Assembly (NCBI GenBank): GCA_002254595.1
Contig: NJEH01000009.1
Location: 1-14,184 of the forward strand
DNA from: Thermofilum sp. ex4484_15
GTDB taxonomy: Archaea > Thermoproteota > Thermoprotei > Thermofilales > EX4484-15
Direction: 5' to 3'
Length of the DNA stretch: 14,184 bases
Of the stretch, positions 1 through 7,015 are shown one piece after another. The notes under the pieces are model-generated. The model had not been told where the DNA came from. It worked only from the letters and a program-made list of their open reading frames with translations, and searched no databases. A program made the position numbers and the translations under genes. How positions within the stretch are numbered: position 1 is the stretch's first letter; every line of letters begins with the position of its first letter.

Positions 1-146
1 GGATAGGATATACCTTAGCTACTACACCTCCCCCTAAGCCCATAGAGGAAATAGAGAAGGAACTTGAAGCCGAGCTGAAGAAAGTAGAGGAGGAAATTAA
101 GGCCGAGAAGAAGGGAAGCGGTAACGAAGCTAAGGGACAGGGTTAG
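1..146 (+). CDS. C-terminal tail of an unidentified protein (5' truncated)
   Basis: An open frame enters from the left edge (codons in phase with base 3) and stops at TAG 144-146, giving 47 visible residues. The tail starts with a short hydrophobic and proline-rich piece (IGYTLATTPPPKP). A highly charged Glu/Lys stretch (IEEIEKELEAELKKVEEE and onward) follows and is probably a helix or coiled coil. It ends in a flexible Gly/Asn/Gln tail. I do not recognise the family, and the visible part holds no catalytic motif. The stop lies only 5 bases before the hydrogenase endopeptidase start on the same strand, so the two are probably cotranscribed. That makes a hydrogenase-related or electron-transfer role possible but unproven. 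Confidence 0.6.
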   Translation, partial: IGYTLATTPPPKPIEEIEKELEAELKKVEEEIKAEKKGSGNEAKGQG

Positions 147-151
147 CTTAA

Positions 152-613
152 ATGAAGGTAAAAATAGTAGCTATAGGCAACAGTTACTCCTCCGATGACG
201 GATTAGCCTTAGTAGCCCTAAGGGAGTTAAGGAAGGTTAAATTACCCAAGTGGGTAAAATTGGTGGAGATCGGAAGCGATCCCCTAAGGATCTTAAAGGA
301 AGTTAAAGGTTGTGATAAACTAATAGTGTTAGATGCTATACTTACCGGTCGAGCCCCTCCGGGTACTTTACATAAGTTTAAACTAAGTGAAGTAGAGGAG
401 TTACGTAAGTTAACTTTACATAGATTAGATATAGGTACGGTAACTAAATTAGCCTTGCTCCTTACGGAGGATCCCCCCAGAGAGGTAATAATTTTAGGGT
501 TGGAACCTAAACGTATAGGGCCGGGGAGTTCGCTATCCGAGGAGGTATTAAATGGGTTAAGGAAGCTAGTTAAGGAGGTCCTACGCGAGATAAGTACCTT
601 AAGTTATGGGTAA
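152..613 (+). CDS. [NiFe]-hydrogenase maturation endopeptidase (peptidase M52, HycI/HyaD type)
   Basis: This 153-residue protein belongs to the family of nickel-sensing proteases that cut the C-terminal extension off a hydrogenase large subunit after nickel insertion. Visible signatures are the N-terminal AIGNSYSSDDG (residues 7-17), which matches the family's GxGN...DDG with Asp16 as a likely nickel-sensing residue, then LIVLDAILTG with Asp61. His90 and the late VIILGLEPKRIGPGSSLSEEV block also match the family. Its length is normal. It starts at ATG 152, 5 bases after the upstream stop. hydBGDA follows 36 bases downstream, and the large subunit in that operon carries a short extension after its last His, so this protease very probably matures HydA. 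The assignment is firm; the exact subfamily is not. Confidence 0.9.
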   Translation: MKVKIVAIGNSYSSDDGLALVALRELRKVKLPKWVKLVEIGSDPLRILKEVKGCDKLIVLDAILTGRAPPGTLHKFKLSEVEELRKLTLHRLDIGTVTKLALLLTEDPPREVIILGLEPKRIGPGSSLSEEVLNGLRKLVKEVLREISTLSYG

Positions 614-615
614 AA

Positions 616-630
616 CTTTTTATTTATAAC
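616..630 (+). promoter_or_regulatory. TATA-box promoter for the hydBGDA operon (leaderless)
   Basis: Right after the protease stop the sequence reads CTTTTTATTTATAAC. The TATA centre at about 624 lies 26 bp before the hydB ATG at 650, the usual archaeal TATA-to-start distance. Transcription would therefore begin at or next to the start codon, and no Shine-Dalgarno site precedes hydB. The T-run could also end transcription from upstream. Confidence 0.6.
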
Positions 631-649
631 AGTGCTTTGTTAACCTTCG

Positions 650-1672
650 ATGAAGGCCTTCGTAGTTAGCTACGGGGATTTAGCTAAGTTAATCGATGAA
701 GCTAAGAAGTCATATACCATCTATGGGCCCGTTAGGAAGGGGGGTAGCTACGTATTCTCCAGAGTGGATGGCTTAGGGGATATGGAGTTAAATTACAATA
801 GAACGATATTACCCCCTAAGAAGTTCTTTCACTTACCTTATGAGGTCTTAATGAAGTTTAAATTAAGGGACGGCTTCGAAATAGAAGCGGAGGCTAAAGC
901 TGAACCTATAATGGTATTCGGAGTACATCCCTGTGATCTGAACGCGATATTAAGGCTAGATGAATTCTTCTCTAGGAAGTTCGAGGATCCGTATTATCTA
1001 AGCAGAAGGGAGAAGAGCTTAATAGTAGTCCTTAACTGTAGGGGGGCTAAGGATGAATACTGTTTTTGCGCCTCCCTAAATACTGGTCCCATAGCCGAAG
1101 GAGGCTACGATTTGGCCTTAACTGAGTTAGAAGCGGGATTATTCTTACTTGAAGTAGGTAGTCCTAAAGGGGATGAACTAGTGGAGAAACTGAACTTCCC
1201 TAAAGCCGAGGTTGAACACTTAGAAGCTAAGGAAAGGATAAAGGCGTATGCGAAGAACACCTTCCATAGGAGAGCCGATTTCGAGGGTTTAGTGCCCGCT
1301 CCTTTAGATCACCCAGTCTGGGAGGAGGAAGCTAAGAAATGCTTCTCCTGCGGTACCTGTAGCTTAGTATGCCCTACTTGTTATTGTTATGATATATACG
1401 ATGAAGTAGGCCTTAGCCTTAAGGAGGGTATTAGGGTTAGGAGGTTAGATTCCTGTCAGTTATATGAATATTCGGAGGTAGCCCTAGGGGGGAATTTTAG
1501 GAGGGAAAGGAAGGCTAGGTTAAGGCACTGGATGACTTGTAAATTCGGAGGGGCTGGAGGAGGTAGGTACTCCAGTTGCGTAGGTTGCGGTAGATGCATA
1601 TCCCTTTGCCCGGCCGGTATCGATATAACCGAAGTAGCATCAAAGCTTAAGGAGGTGGTAAAGTACGCTTAA
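650..1672 (+). CDS. hydB: Group 3b [NiFe] hydrogenase (sulfhydrogenase) beta subunit, iron-sulfur protein HydB
   Basis: This 340-residue soluble electron-transfer subunit relates to Pyrococcus furiosus HydB and to the anaerobic sulfite reductase subunit AsrA. Residues 50-60 (NRTILPPKKFF) and 90-95 (FGVHPC) match the conserved N-terminal region; EYCFC lies at 136-140. Two ferredoxin-type [4Fe-4S] motifs follow: Cys231/234/237/241 in CFSCGTCSLVC, and Cys310/313/316/320 in CVGCGRCISLC. RRLDSCQ (264-270) sits between them, as in the family. The protein ends soon after the second cluster, so it is slightly shorter than the Pyrococcus protein as I recall it. In the complex it should pass electrons between the HydD clusters and the flavin subunit HydG. 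It is the first gene of the operon, with a leaderless-type promoter, and a strong Shine-Dalgarno site for hydG lies within its last codons. Confidence 0.92.
   Translation: MKAFVVSYGDLAKLIDEAKKSYTIYGPVRKGGSYVFSRVDGLGDMELNYNRTILPPKKFFHLPYEVLMKFKLRDGFEIEAEAKAEPIMVFGVHPCDLNAILRLDEFFSRKFEDPYYLSRREKSLIVVLNCRGAKDEYCFCASLNTGPIAEGGYDLALTELEAGLFLLEVGSPKGDELVEKLNFPKAEVEHLEAKERIKAYAKNTFHRRADFEGLVPAPLDHPVWEEEAKKCFSCGTCSLVCPTCYCYDIYDEVGLSLKEGIRVRRLDSCQLYEYSEVALGGNFRRERKARLRHWMTCKFGGAGGGRYSSCVGCGRCISLCPAGIDITEVASKLKEVVKYA
1650..1659 (+). promoter_or_regulatory. Strong Shine-Dalgarno site for hydG
   Basis: AGGAGGTGGT, at the end of hydB, is a near-perfect match to the archaeal 16S rRNA tail. It stands 7 bases before ACG 1665 and 10 bases before CTT 1668. 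A start is therefore clearly expected there, although no ATG, GTG or TTG exists in the hydG frame at that place. Confidence 0.6.
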
Positions 1673-2489
1673 CCCCTACGTACCTACTAAGGCTAAAATA
1701 GAAAGGATATGGGATGAAGCTAGGGATATAAGGACTTTCAGGCTTAGGCCGTTAAGCGGCGAGGTAAAGTTCGAACCAGGGCAATTCCTGGAGATATCGG
1801 TATTCGGAGCTGGGGAGATACCCATTAGTATAGCTTCCGATCCCGAAGTAAGCGATTACGTAGAGATCTCGGTAAGGAAGGTAGGGAGGGTAACTACTGC
1901 GTTATTTAACTTGAAGGAAGGCGACGTGATAGGTATAAGGGGTCCTTACGGTAAGGGATGGCCTTTAAGGGAAAGTAAGGGTAAGGATATTCTAATAGTA
2001 GGAGGGGGCTGCGGAGCTGGAGCCCTGAGATCTGCTATTCTATGGATCTTAAAGCATAGGGAAGATTATGGTAACGTAGAGATATTATATGGCGCGAGAA
2101 CACCTCTCGACGTAATGTACCGTACGGAACTTGAGGAAATAGGTAGGACGGGTAGGTGTAGGGTACTGCTTACGGTAGATAGGGTACCTGAGGGAATGGC
2201 ATGGAGGTACGAGGTAGGCGTCGTAACTAAATTATTTAAGAAAGTTAAAGTAGATCCTAAACGCGCTGTAGCTTTCATTTGCGGACCTGAGATAATGATG
2301 AAGTTCGCGGTAAGGGGGTTAACGGCTATGGGCTTTAGGATAGGCAATATATATTTATCGCTAGAACGTAGGATGAAGTGCGGACTAGGGTTCTGCGGCC
2401 ATTGCCAAATAGGTAATAAATATGTGTGTCAAGATGGTCCGGTGTTTAGTTATGAGGAGGTGATGCCCCTCCCTGATAAGATACTTTAA
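1668..2489 (+). CDS. hydG: Sulfhydrogenase gamma subunit, FAD/NAD(P)-binding HydG (start codon non-canonical or altered)
   Basis: This is the flavin subunit of the group 3b hydrogenase, which exchanges electrons with NAD(P)H. From residue 2 the frame reads NPYVPTKAKI, matching the start of Pyrococcus HydG (MNPY...). An FAD-binding barrel follows with FEPGQFLEISVFGAGEIPIS. The NAD(P)-binding half contains DVIGIRGPYGKG and ILIVGGGCGAG. The C-terminus has a [2Fe-2S] cysteine set, MKCGLGFCGHCQIG then VCQDGPVF. Total length is about 273 residues. The first canonical start in frame is TTG 1911, which would delete most of the flavin domain and is implausible. I therefore place the start at about 1668, where a strong Shine-Dalgarno site lies 7-10 bases upstream but the codon is CTT (or ACG at 1665). 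Adding one G after base 1670 would create TTGA, a TTG start overlapping a hydB stop. Function is sure; the start is not. Confidence 0.85.
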   Translation, partial: LNPYVPTKAKIERIWDEARDIRTFRLRPLSGEVKFEPGQFLEISVFGAGEIPISIASDPEVSDYVEISVRKVGRVTTALFNLKEGDVIGIRGPYGKGWPLRESKGKDILIVGGGCGAGALRSAILWILKHREDYGNVEILYGARTPLDVMYRTELEEIGRTGRCRVLLTVDRVPEGMAWRYEVGVVTKLFKKVKVDPKRAVAFICGPEIMMKFAVRGLTAMGFRIGNIYLSLERRMKCGLGFCGHCQIGNKYVCQDGPVFSYEEVMPLPDKIL

Positions 2490-2491
2490 GG

Positions 2492-2499
2492 GGAGGTGA
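2492..2499 (+). promoter_or_regulatory. Shine-Dalgarno site for hydD
   Basis: GGAGGTGA lies 4 bases before ATG 2504, in the 14-base gap after hydG. It fixes the hydD start and supports cotranscription with hydG. Confidence 0.6.
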
Positions 2500-2503
2500 A
2501 AGC

Positions 2504-3259
2504 ATGGGCAAGTTAAGGATAGGGGTTTTCAAGTTCACTAGTTGTTCCGGTTGTCAACTATCTATGCTAAGAGTTAACGAGCAGTTACTAAATTTATTGA
2601 ACTTAATAGACATAGATTACTGGGTTATGGTAAGTGACGTAAAAGGTAAAGGACCTTACGACCTAGCGCTAGTAGAAGGTTCCGTAAGCACTCCAGAGGA
2701 AATAGGGGAAATTAAGGAAATTAGGAGTAGAAGCAGAATACTAGTAGCTTTAGGGGATTGTGCCACTTACGGCGGGCTTAATTCCATAAGGAACTATATG
2801 AGCCAAAGGGAAGTAGAGAAGTTAGTTTATGAAAACCCCACATCCATAAGGTCCACTACCGTGAGGCCTCTCGACTATTACGTAGACGTAGATATATACC
2901 TAAGCGGTTGCCCCCCCGATACCTCCACTATAGTAGAAGTAATAAAGGACGTAGCTTTAGGGGTGCCGCCTAGGTTACCTAAGTACCCCGTATGCGTAGA
3001 ATGCAAACTTTCCGAGAATGAATGTTTATTAATTAAGGGTGAACCGTGCATGGGTCCGGTAATTAAAGCGGGTTGCGGAGCCCTTTGTCCCAATCTAGGT
3101 AGGATATGCGAAGGTTGCTACGGGCCCGCTGTAGATCCCAATGCTGAATCCCTTCTGGATAAATGGAGGGAGATAGGTTTATCGGAAAGGGAAATCGTTT
3201 GTAAGTTACGTAAGTACGCCGGCCTATCCAAGGAATTTAAGAGGTGGTCTGGGCTATGA
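2504..3259 (+). CDS. hydD: [NiFe] hydrogenase small (delta) subunit HydD
   Basis: This 251-residue cytoplasmic small subunit carries the iron-sulfur relay from the [NiFe] site to HydB/HydG. The proximal-cluster motif is CSGC (Cys14, Cys17), with Cys86 in LGDCATYGG and Cys136 in LSGCPPD. A cysteine-rich C-terminal half follows with Cys164, 167, 174, 182, 191, 195, 202 and 205, enough for two further [4Fe-4S] clusters. There is no Tat signal and no membrane anchor, as expected for group 3 enzymes. The last codons overlap the start region of hydA: the stop ends at 3259 and the hydA ATG is at 3256, so translation is probably coupled. All cluster ligands appear intact, and nothing suggests truncation. 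Confidence 0.95.
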   Translation: MGKLRIGVFKFTSCSGCQLSMLRVNEQLLNLLNLIDIDYWVMVSDVKGKGPYDLALVEGSVSTPEEIGEIKEIRSRSRILVALGDCATYGGLNSIRNYMSQREVEKLVYENPTSIRSTTVRPLDYYVDVDIYLSGCPPDTSTIVEVIKDVALGVPPRLPKYPVCVECKLSENECLLIKGEPCMGPVIKAGCGALCPNLGRICEGCYGPAVDPNAESLLDKWREIGLSEREIVCKLRKYAGLSKEFKRWSGL

Positions 3260-4542
3260 GTAAACGGTTAGAGGTACCCTATATAAGTAGAGTAGAGGGG
3301 AAAGGTACGTTGGAAATAACTATAAAGGGAAGTGAAATAGAGGAGTTAAAGCTTAGGATTTTTGAAGCTCCTAGGTTTATAGAAGCTATACTCGTAGGTA
3401 GGCCATATTACGAAGTACATGAGATAACTTCACGTATATGCGGTATATGCCCCGTAACCCATCAAATAACGGCGCTAAGGGCGGTGGAGAAAGCCATGGG
3501 CGTTAAGGTACCGGAGCATATAAGGAAGCTTAGGAAGTTATTAGCTATAGGTGGGATATTAAGTAGCCACGCCCTTCACCTATTCTTATTAGCCTTGCCC
3601 GACTATACGGGCCATCCTAGCGTAGTAGAGATGGCTAAAGCTTATCCGGGGGTAGTAAAGGCCGGTTTAAGGATTAAGGAAGCTGGAGATGGATTAATAG
3701 AGTTAATAGGCGGTAGGAGCGTACATCCCGTATCTACGGTAGTAGGCGGCTTTACTAGCATACCTACTCAGCGTAAATTGGAATCCTTCAAAGCTACTCT
3801 ACTTAAGGCTAAGGAGGAGGCCTTGAAGGTATCGGATTTCGTCCTCGACTTAGATTTCCCGGATTTTGAGAGGAAATGCGAACATATGGCATTACATAAA
3901 CCTAACGAGTATCCCGTAAACGAAGGCAGGGTAGTATCTACGGAAGGTCTGGACGTAAGCGAGGATGAATATAGGAAGTACGTCTATGAAGTACAAGTAG
4001 GTTACTCTACGGCAAAACACTCGTTAGTTAAAGGTAGGGGTAGCTTTATGCTGGGACCTTTGCCTAGGGTTAACTTAAACTACGGCAATTTATCTGATGA
4101 TGCTAAGGAAGTAGCCTCGAGGAGCAAATTCAAGTTCCCCTGCTTCAACCCTTTCGCAGCTAACGTAGCGAGGCTCCTAGAGATAATTACCTTAATAGAC
4201 GAAGCTATAGCCATCATCGATGGGGGTGAATTAGAAGGGCCTTCTAGGGTTAAAGTGGAGCCTAAGGAGGGAGAGGCTTGCGCTTTAACGGAAGCCCCTA
4301 GGGGTCTTAACTTCCATAGTTATAAGTTCGACGAAAGGGGCTTCGTAACTTACGCTTCGATAGCCCCACCTACTTGTCAACATTTACGCAATATAGAATT
4401 GGACTTAATGGAGTACTTAAAGGGGTACGTTCATGAGAGCGAAAAGGAGATAGCTAGGAGATCTGAGATGTTAGTAAGGGCTTACGATCCGTGTATTTCC
4501 TGTTCGGCTCATTTCCTAGAGGTGAAAGTTAAGAAGGGGTAG
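3256..4542 (+). CDS. hydA: [NiFe] hydrogenase large (alpha) subunit HydA
   Basis: This is the catalytic subunit holding the Ni-Fe(CN)2CO centre, 428 residues from ATG 3256. I prefer this start to GTG 3244 because GAGGTGG at 3241-3247 is then a Shine-Dalgarno site 8-9 bases upstream, and because SKRLEVPYISRVEGKG aligns with the usual N-terminus. The L1 motif RICGICPVTHQ gives Cys62 and Cys65. The L2 motif DPCISCSAH gives Cys413 and Cys416, with His419 as the expected processing point. EAPR near 39-42 and TEAPRG late in the chain are conserved blocks. Nine residues (FLEVKVKKG) follow the last His; family precedent says such a tail is removed after nickel loading, presumably by the protease gene at the head of the locus. 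Group 3b is inferred from the B-G-D-A gene set. Sulfur-reducing activity is known for relatives but cannot be read from sequence. Confidence 0.95.
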   Translation: MSKRLEVPYISRVEGKGTLEITIKGSEIEELKLRIFEAPRFIEAILVGRPYYEVHEITSRICGICPVTHQITALRAVEKAMGVKVPEHIRKLRKLLAIGGILSSHALHLFLLALPDYTGHPSVVEMAKAYPGVVKAGLRIKEAGDGLIELIGGRSVHPVSTVVGGFTSIPTQRKLESFKATLLKAKEEALKVSDFVLDLDFPDFERKCEHMALHKPNEYPVNEGRVVSTEGLDVSEDEYRKYVYEVQVGYSTAKHSLVKGRGSFMLGPLPRVNLNYGNLSDDAKEVASRSKFKFPCFNPFAANVARLLEIITLIDEAIAIIDGGELEGPSRVKVEPKEGEACALTEAPRGLNFHSYKFDERGFVTYASIAPPTCQHLRNIELDLMEYLKGYVHESEKEIARRSEMLVRAYDPCISCSAHFLEVKVKKG

Positions 4543-4567
4543 TTTTTAAGTTAACGCTATTAATTAC
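4543..4567 (+). promoter_or_regulatory. Oligo-T terminator and candidate TATA element before thiI
   Basis: TTTTTAAG directly follows the hydA stop and could end the hydrogenase transcript. Within the same 48-base gap, CTATTAATTA at about 4558-4567 is centred some 28 bp before ATG 4591 and could serve as a TATA box for a leaderless thiI mRNA. No Shine-Dalgarno site is visible before thiI. Which element does which job is inferred. Confidence 0.35.
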
Positions 4568-4590
4568 GGTTCTTCACTACTTGATAAGTA

Positions 4591-5793
4591 ATGATGGATA
4601 AATTCGATGTTATATTAATTAGGTATGGTGAAATTGCTGTAAAATCTAAGGAAGTTAGGATTAGGATGGAGAGGAGGTTAGTAAACAATATAAGATCTCA
4701 ATTAACGTTAAAAGGTTTAAGGGACTTTAAGGTAAGGAAGGAGTGGGGTAGGATATTTCTAGAAGTAGGGAGGGATCTAGAGGACTACGTAAGCGTTTTA
4801 ACTAACGTATTTGGCATAACCTCGGTAAGTCCGTGCATTAAGTTGAAACCTGAAGTAGGCGAAATTAAGAGGGAAGTGATGAAATTAGCTAGGGAGGTTC
4901 TAAAGCCGGGGGATACCTTCGAAGTAAGAGTACGTAGGGCCTTTAAGGGGTTTCCATTAACTAGTAAGGAAATGGAGGAATTACTGGGGAGTGAAGTACT
5001 TAAGGGGGTAAGGGGAGTTAAAGTAGATCTAGAAGAACCTGATAGGAGCTTAAGCGTAGAGATAAGGAGGGAGGCAGCATACCTATATTACCAGGAGTTC
5101 GAAGGTCCAGGGGGGCTACCTTACGGGGTCGAAGGTAGGGTAGTATCGCTAATTTCCGGCGGTACTGATAGTACCTTAGCTACTTGGATGATGATGAAGA
5201 GGGGATGCGAGGTAATACCGGTACATTACGATTTAACTCCCTTTTACGGCGACGACGCTAAGGAAAGGCTTAAGGACGTTCTTAATTGGTTAAGGAAGTG
5301 GGTACCTAGGAGACGTTGGTACGTTTACATAATACCTTTAGGGGAAGTTCACGCTAAGTTAAACGTAGATGTAAGGTATCGTTGCTTACTCTGTAAACTA
5401 CTTATGTACAAAGTAGCGGAGAACTTAGCCTTTAAGGAGGGAGCGAAGGCTTTAGTTACGGGCGAAAGTGTAGGCCAGGTAGCTTCGCAAACCCTCGATA
5501 ATTTATACTTCTTAACTACTAAAGTAAGCTTGCCGGTGTTCAGACCGCTTATAGGTTTCGATAAGGAGGAAATAGTAAGGGTAGCTCGAAAACTAGGATT
5601 AGTCGATATAACCTTAAAGAAGGTAACGGCCTGTACCCTTTATCCTAAAGCTAGAGGAGGGAGGGCTATTACTCACGCTACTGATGAAGCTTTAAATATC
5701 ATTTTAAATGGTATCAAATCCTCTAGCTTCAAGGATCTAAATGCGGTAGTAGATTACTTATTATCTAAAGCTAAAAAAGTCTACGTGGCATAG
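4591..5793 (+). CDS. thiI: ThiI-type tRNA 4-thiouridine synthase (archaeal, without rhodanese domain)
   Basis: This 400-residue enzyme activates uridine 8 of tRNA with ATP and inserts sulfur; some relatives also serve thiamine thiazole synthesis. The N-terminus (VILIRYGEIAVKSKEVR) leads a ferredoxin-like plus THUMP region to about residue 165. The adenylating PP-loop is SGGTDST (189-195). CLLC (Cys265, Cys268) and Cys348 are candidate sulfur-handling or metal-binding cysteines, and GESVGQVASQTLDN (291-304) is the conserved core block. The chain ends near residue 400 without the rhodanese domain of the E. coli enzyme, as is usual in archaea. Sulfur must therefore come from sulfide or another carrier, and the nearby TusA-like and E1/MoaD genes make this context interesting. 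Two ATGs in tandem (4591, 4594) leave the exact start open; TAA at 4585 blocks a longer version. Confidence 0.9.
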   Translation: MMDKFDVILIRYGEIAVKSKEVRIRMERRLVNNIRSQLTLKGLRDFKVRKEWGRIFLEVGRDLEDYVSVLTNVFGITSVSPCIKLKPEVGEIKREVMKLAREVLKPGDTFEVRVRRAFKGFPLTSKEMEELLGSEVLKGVRGVKVDLEEPDRSLSVEIRREAAYLYYQEFEGPGGLPYGVEGRVVSLISGGTDSTLATWMMMKRGCEVIPVHYDLTPFYGDDAKERLKDVLNWLRKWVPRRRWYVYIIPLGEVHAKLNVDVRYRCLLCKLLMYKVAENLAFKEGAKALVTGESVGQVASQTLDNLYFLTTKVSLPVFRPLIGFDKEEIVRVARKLGLVDITLKKVTACTLYPKARGGRAITHATDEALNIILNGIKSSSFKDLNAVVDYLLSKAKKVYVA

Positions 5794-5796
5794 TAA

Positions 5797-5808
5797 GTTT
5801 TTATAACG
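5797..5808 (+). promoter_or_regulatory. TATA box / oligo-T element between thiI and the thioredoxin-CcdA pseudogene
   Basis: GTTTTTATAACG follows the thiI stop by three bases. TTTTTATAA is a good TATA box about 33 bp before GTG 5836. It may also be the T-run that terminates thiI. It suggests the decayed downstream gene once had its own promoter. Confidence 0.4.
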
Positions 5809-5835
5809 CTAAGTAGGTTCATTACTTACGAACCG

Positions 5836-6731
5836 GTGATAGGCCTTGAATACAAGGTACCTCTTAACGCTCTTAGCGTTATAGTATTATCCTCCTTCAC
5901 GTTAACTTTTAGCTGATGTACTTCTCTAAAGTTTTACGTCTACGGTAGTTCCACATGTTCTCATTGCTTAGAAGTGAGGGAGGAACCGAAGAGGGGGTTC
6001 CCCAACGCTACTATAGTATCCTATGAACCTGAAGGTAATTTAACTAACGTATCCAGGTTTTACGAAATATGTAAGTTAATTAAGAACGAATTATAGGTAT
6101 TTTCATTAACGGTAAACGTAGGTTCGGTGCCTTCCTCCTTAGTAGCGGAAGTGAGAATACTAAACCCCCCTTAATAATATTCCTGACGTTAGCTACCGTA
6201 AGGGTAGGTAGGGGAGGGTTATTAAGTTAGGTCTTTACTTTTTACCTATTGGGTTTAGGTTTAATAAAGGTCTTCAGCACCCTACCCTTTCTTAGGCATT
6301 TATTAGTCCTCCTGGGAATTGGAGTAGGTTCGTTAAGTGTAATCAATTCCTTAACGGATAGGGGGGTGAAATTAATCCTTAGAGGAGTAGGAGATACCCT
6401 ACTTAAGATCCTCTATAGCGTAGTATCCCCCAAAGGGGCTTTCCTATGCGGTTTAGCCGTTAGCTTCCTGCTCTCACCATGCACTTCAGGGCCTTACTTA
6501 GCAATGACGAGTTTAATATCGCGTAAAGCGGCTTTAGTAGTTTCATTAATACTCCCAACCCTATATAACGTGATATTCGTAAGCCCCTTCCTAGGGATAA
6601 CCCTAGCTATGCACTACTTTAACTTAAGGACTTTAGAGTTAAAGAAGTTTAAGGCCGGTAAGGGCGGGTTCATGGAGTTAGTAGCCGGGATAGCCTTAAT
6701 AAGAATAAGCATTTATGCACTAATTAGTTAA
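5836..6731 (+). pseudogene. Degraded secreted thioredoxin/glutaredoxin-CcdA membrane fusion protein
   Basis: Pieced together, the frames give a signal-like hydrophobic start, then FYVYGSSTCSHC (the Cys pair at 5956-5967 is a thioredoxin CxxC), then NLTNVSRFYEICKLIKNEL, GIFINGKRRFG (the usual thioredoxin-fold end), and a CcdA/DsbD-like multi-helix membrane region with FYLLGLGLIKVF and LSPCTSGPYLA. Archaeal fusions of this design move disulfide-reducing power across the membrane. The gene is broken by an in-frame TGA at 5914, a probable one-base loss at about 6095 (TAG where TAC-GGT would read through) and an in-frame TAG at 6228. A further frame change may lie in the signal region, since TTG 5846 opens a better signal start (MNTRYLLTLLAL). 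The first membrane helix with its Asn-Pro-Cys motif also seems deleted. A 160-residue open tail from TTG 6249 remains and could be mis-annotated as a gene. Confidence 0.75.
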
Positions 6732-6733
6732 TC

Positions 6734-6981
6734 TTAGAGGGATTTAGAAAGTGTAACGGTCACTTTACCTCCTTCGCGAGAAGTTATGCTTACCCTAATT
6801 CCCCTCCTCTTAGCTATTATAGTTAATGCCTTTAGGTAGTCCCCCTCATCCTTTAGAATAATTATTACTTTCTCCTCCCCCTTCTCCAAGAGCCTAAAGG
6901 CCCTAGCTAATCCCTCGTTAACCCTTCGCTATCGGTTAAACCTATTACCTCTACCGGTACCCCGAACCCTTCACAGGACAT
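6734..6981 (-). pseudogene. Small TusA-like protein gene with one-base frame break
   Basis: On the minus strand, ATG 6981-6979 is preceded by a GGGAGGT Shine-Dalgarno site and opens MSCEGFGVPVEVIGLTDSEG. This frame hits TAG at 6909-6907. Shifting frame near 6916-6920 continues as EGLARAFRLLEKGEEKVII, then LTIIAKRRGIRVSI and VTVTLSKSL, to TAA 6736-6734. Adding one base in TTAAC/GAGGG gives a continuous 82-residue protein. The order (V-E-V-x-G-L start, helix ending in LEKGE, a beta strand, AKRRGIRV, final strand) matches the TusA/SirA sulfurtransferase fold. The catalytic Cys-Pro-x-Pro is absent, and DSEG stands in its place. It lies downstream of the E1-like gene in the same direction, and its stop is two bases from the stop of the convergent CcdA remnant. 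Family assignment is moderate. It may be a pseudogene, a sequencing error or a recoded gene. Confidence 0.5.
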
Positions 6982-7015
6982 CAGGTTTACCTCCCTTTAA
7001 AGTAAGGGGGCGATC

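Noticed and set aside
1911..2489. HydG starting at TTG 1911
   Set aside because: Highly conserved HydG sequence lies in the same frame from 1668, and no Shine-Dalgarno site precedes 1911.
2066..3093. Minus-strand open frames inside hydG and hydD (2066-2347, 2878-3093)
   Set aside because: They lie antisense to strongly conserved coding sequence and show no family features.
3244..3255. HydA starting at GTG 3244
   Set aside because: These bases form the Shine-Dalgarno site for ATG 3256, and MVWA is not family-like.
5914..5916. In-frame TGA just before CTSLKF as a selenocysteine codon
   Set aside because: The position is in the signal-peptide region, not the CxxC active site, and the gene has other lesions; no recoding structure was seen.
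6249..6731. A stand-alone 160-residue membrane protein from TTG 6249
   Set aside because: The same frame continues upstream through one TAG into thioredoxin-domain sequence, and the piece lacks the first half of the CcdA fold, so it is the tail of a broken gene.
6990..7000. CTCCCTTTAA as a fourth copy of the TTCCCTTKAA motif
   Set aside because: It differs in the first half and is better explained as the minus-strand Shine-Dalgarno site of the TusA-like gene.
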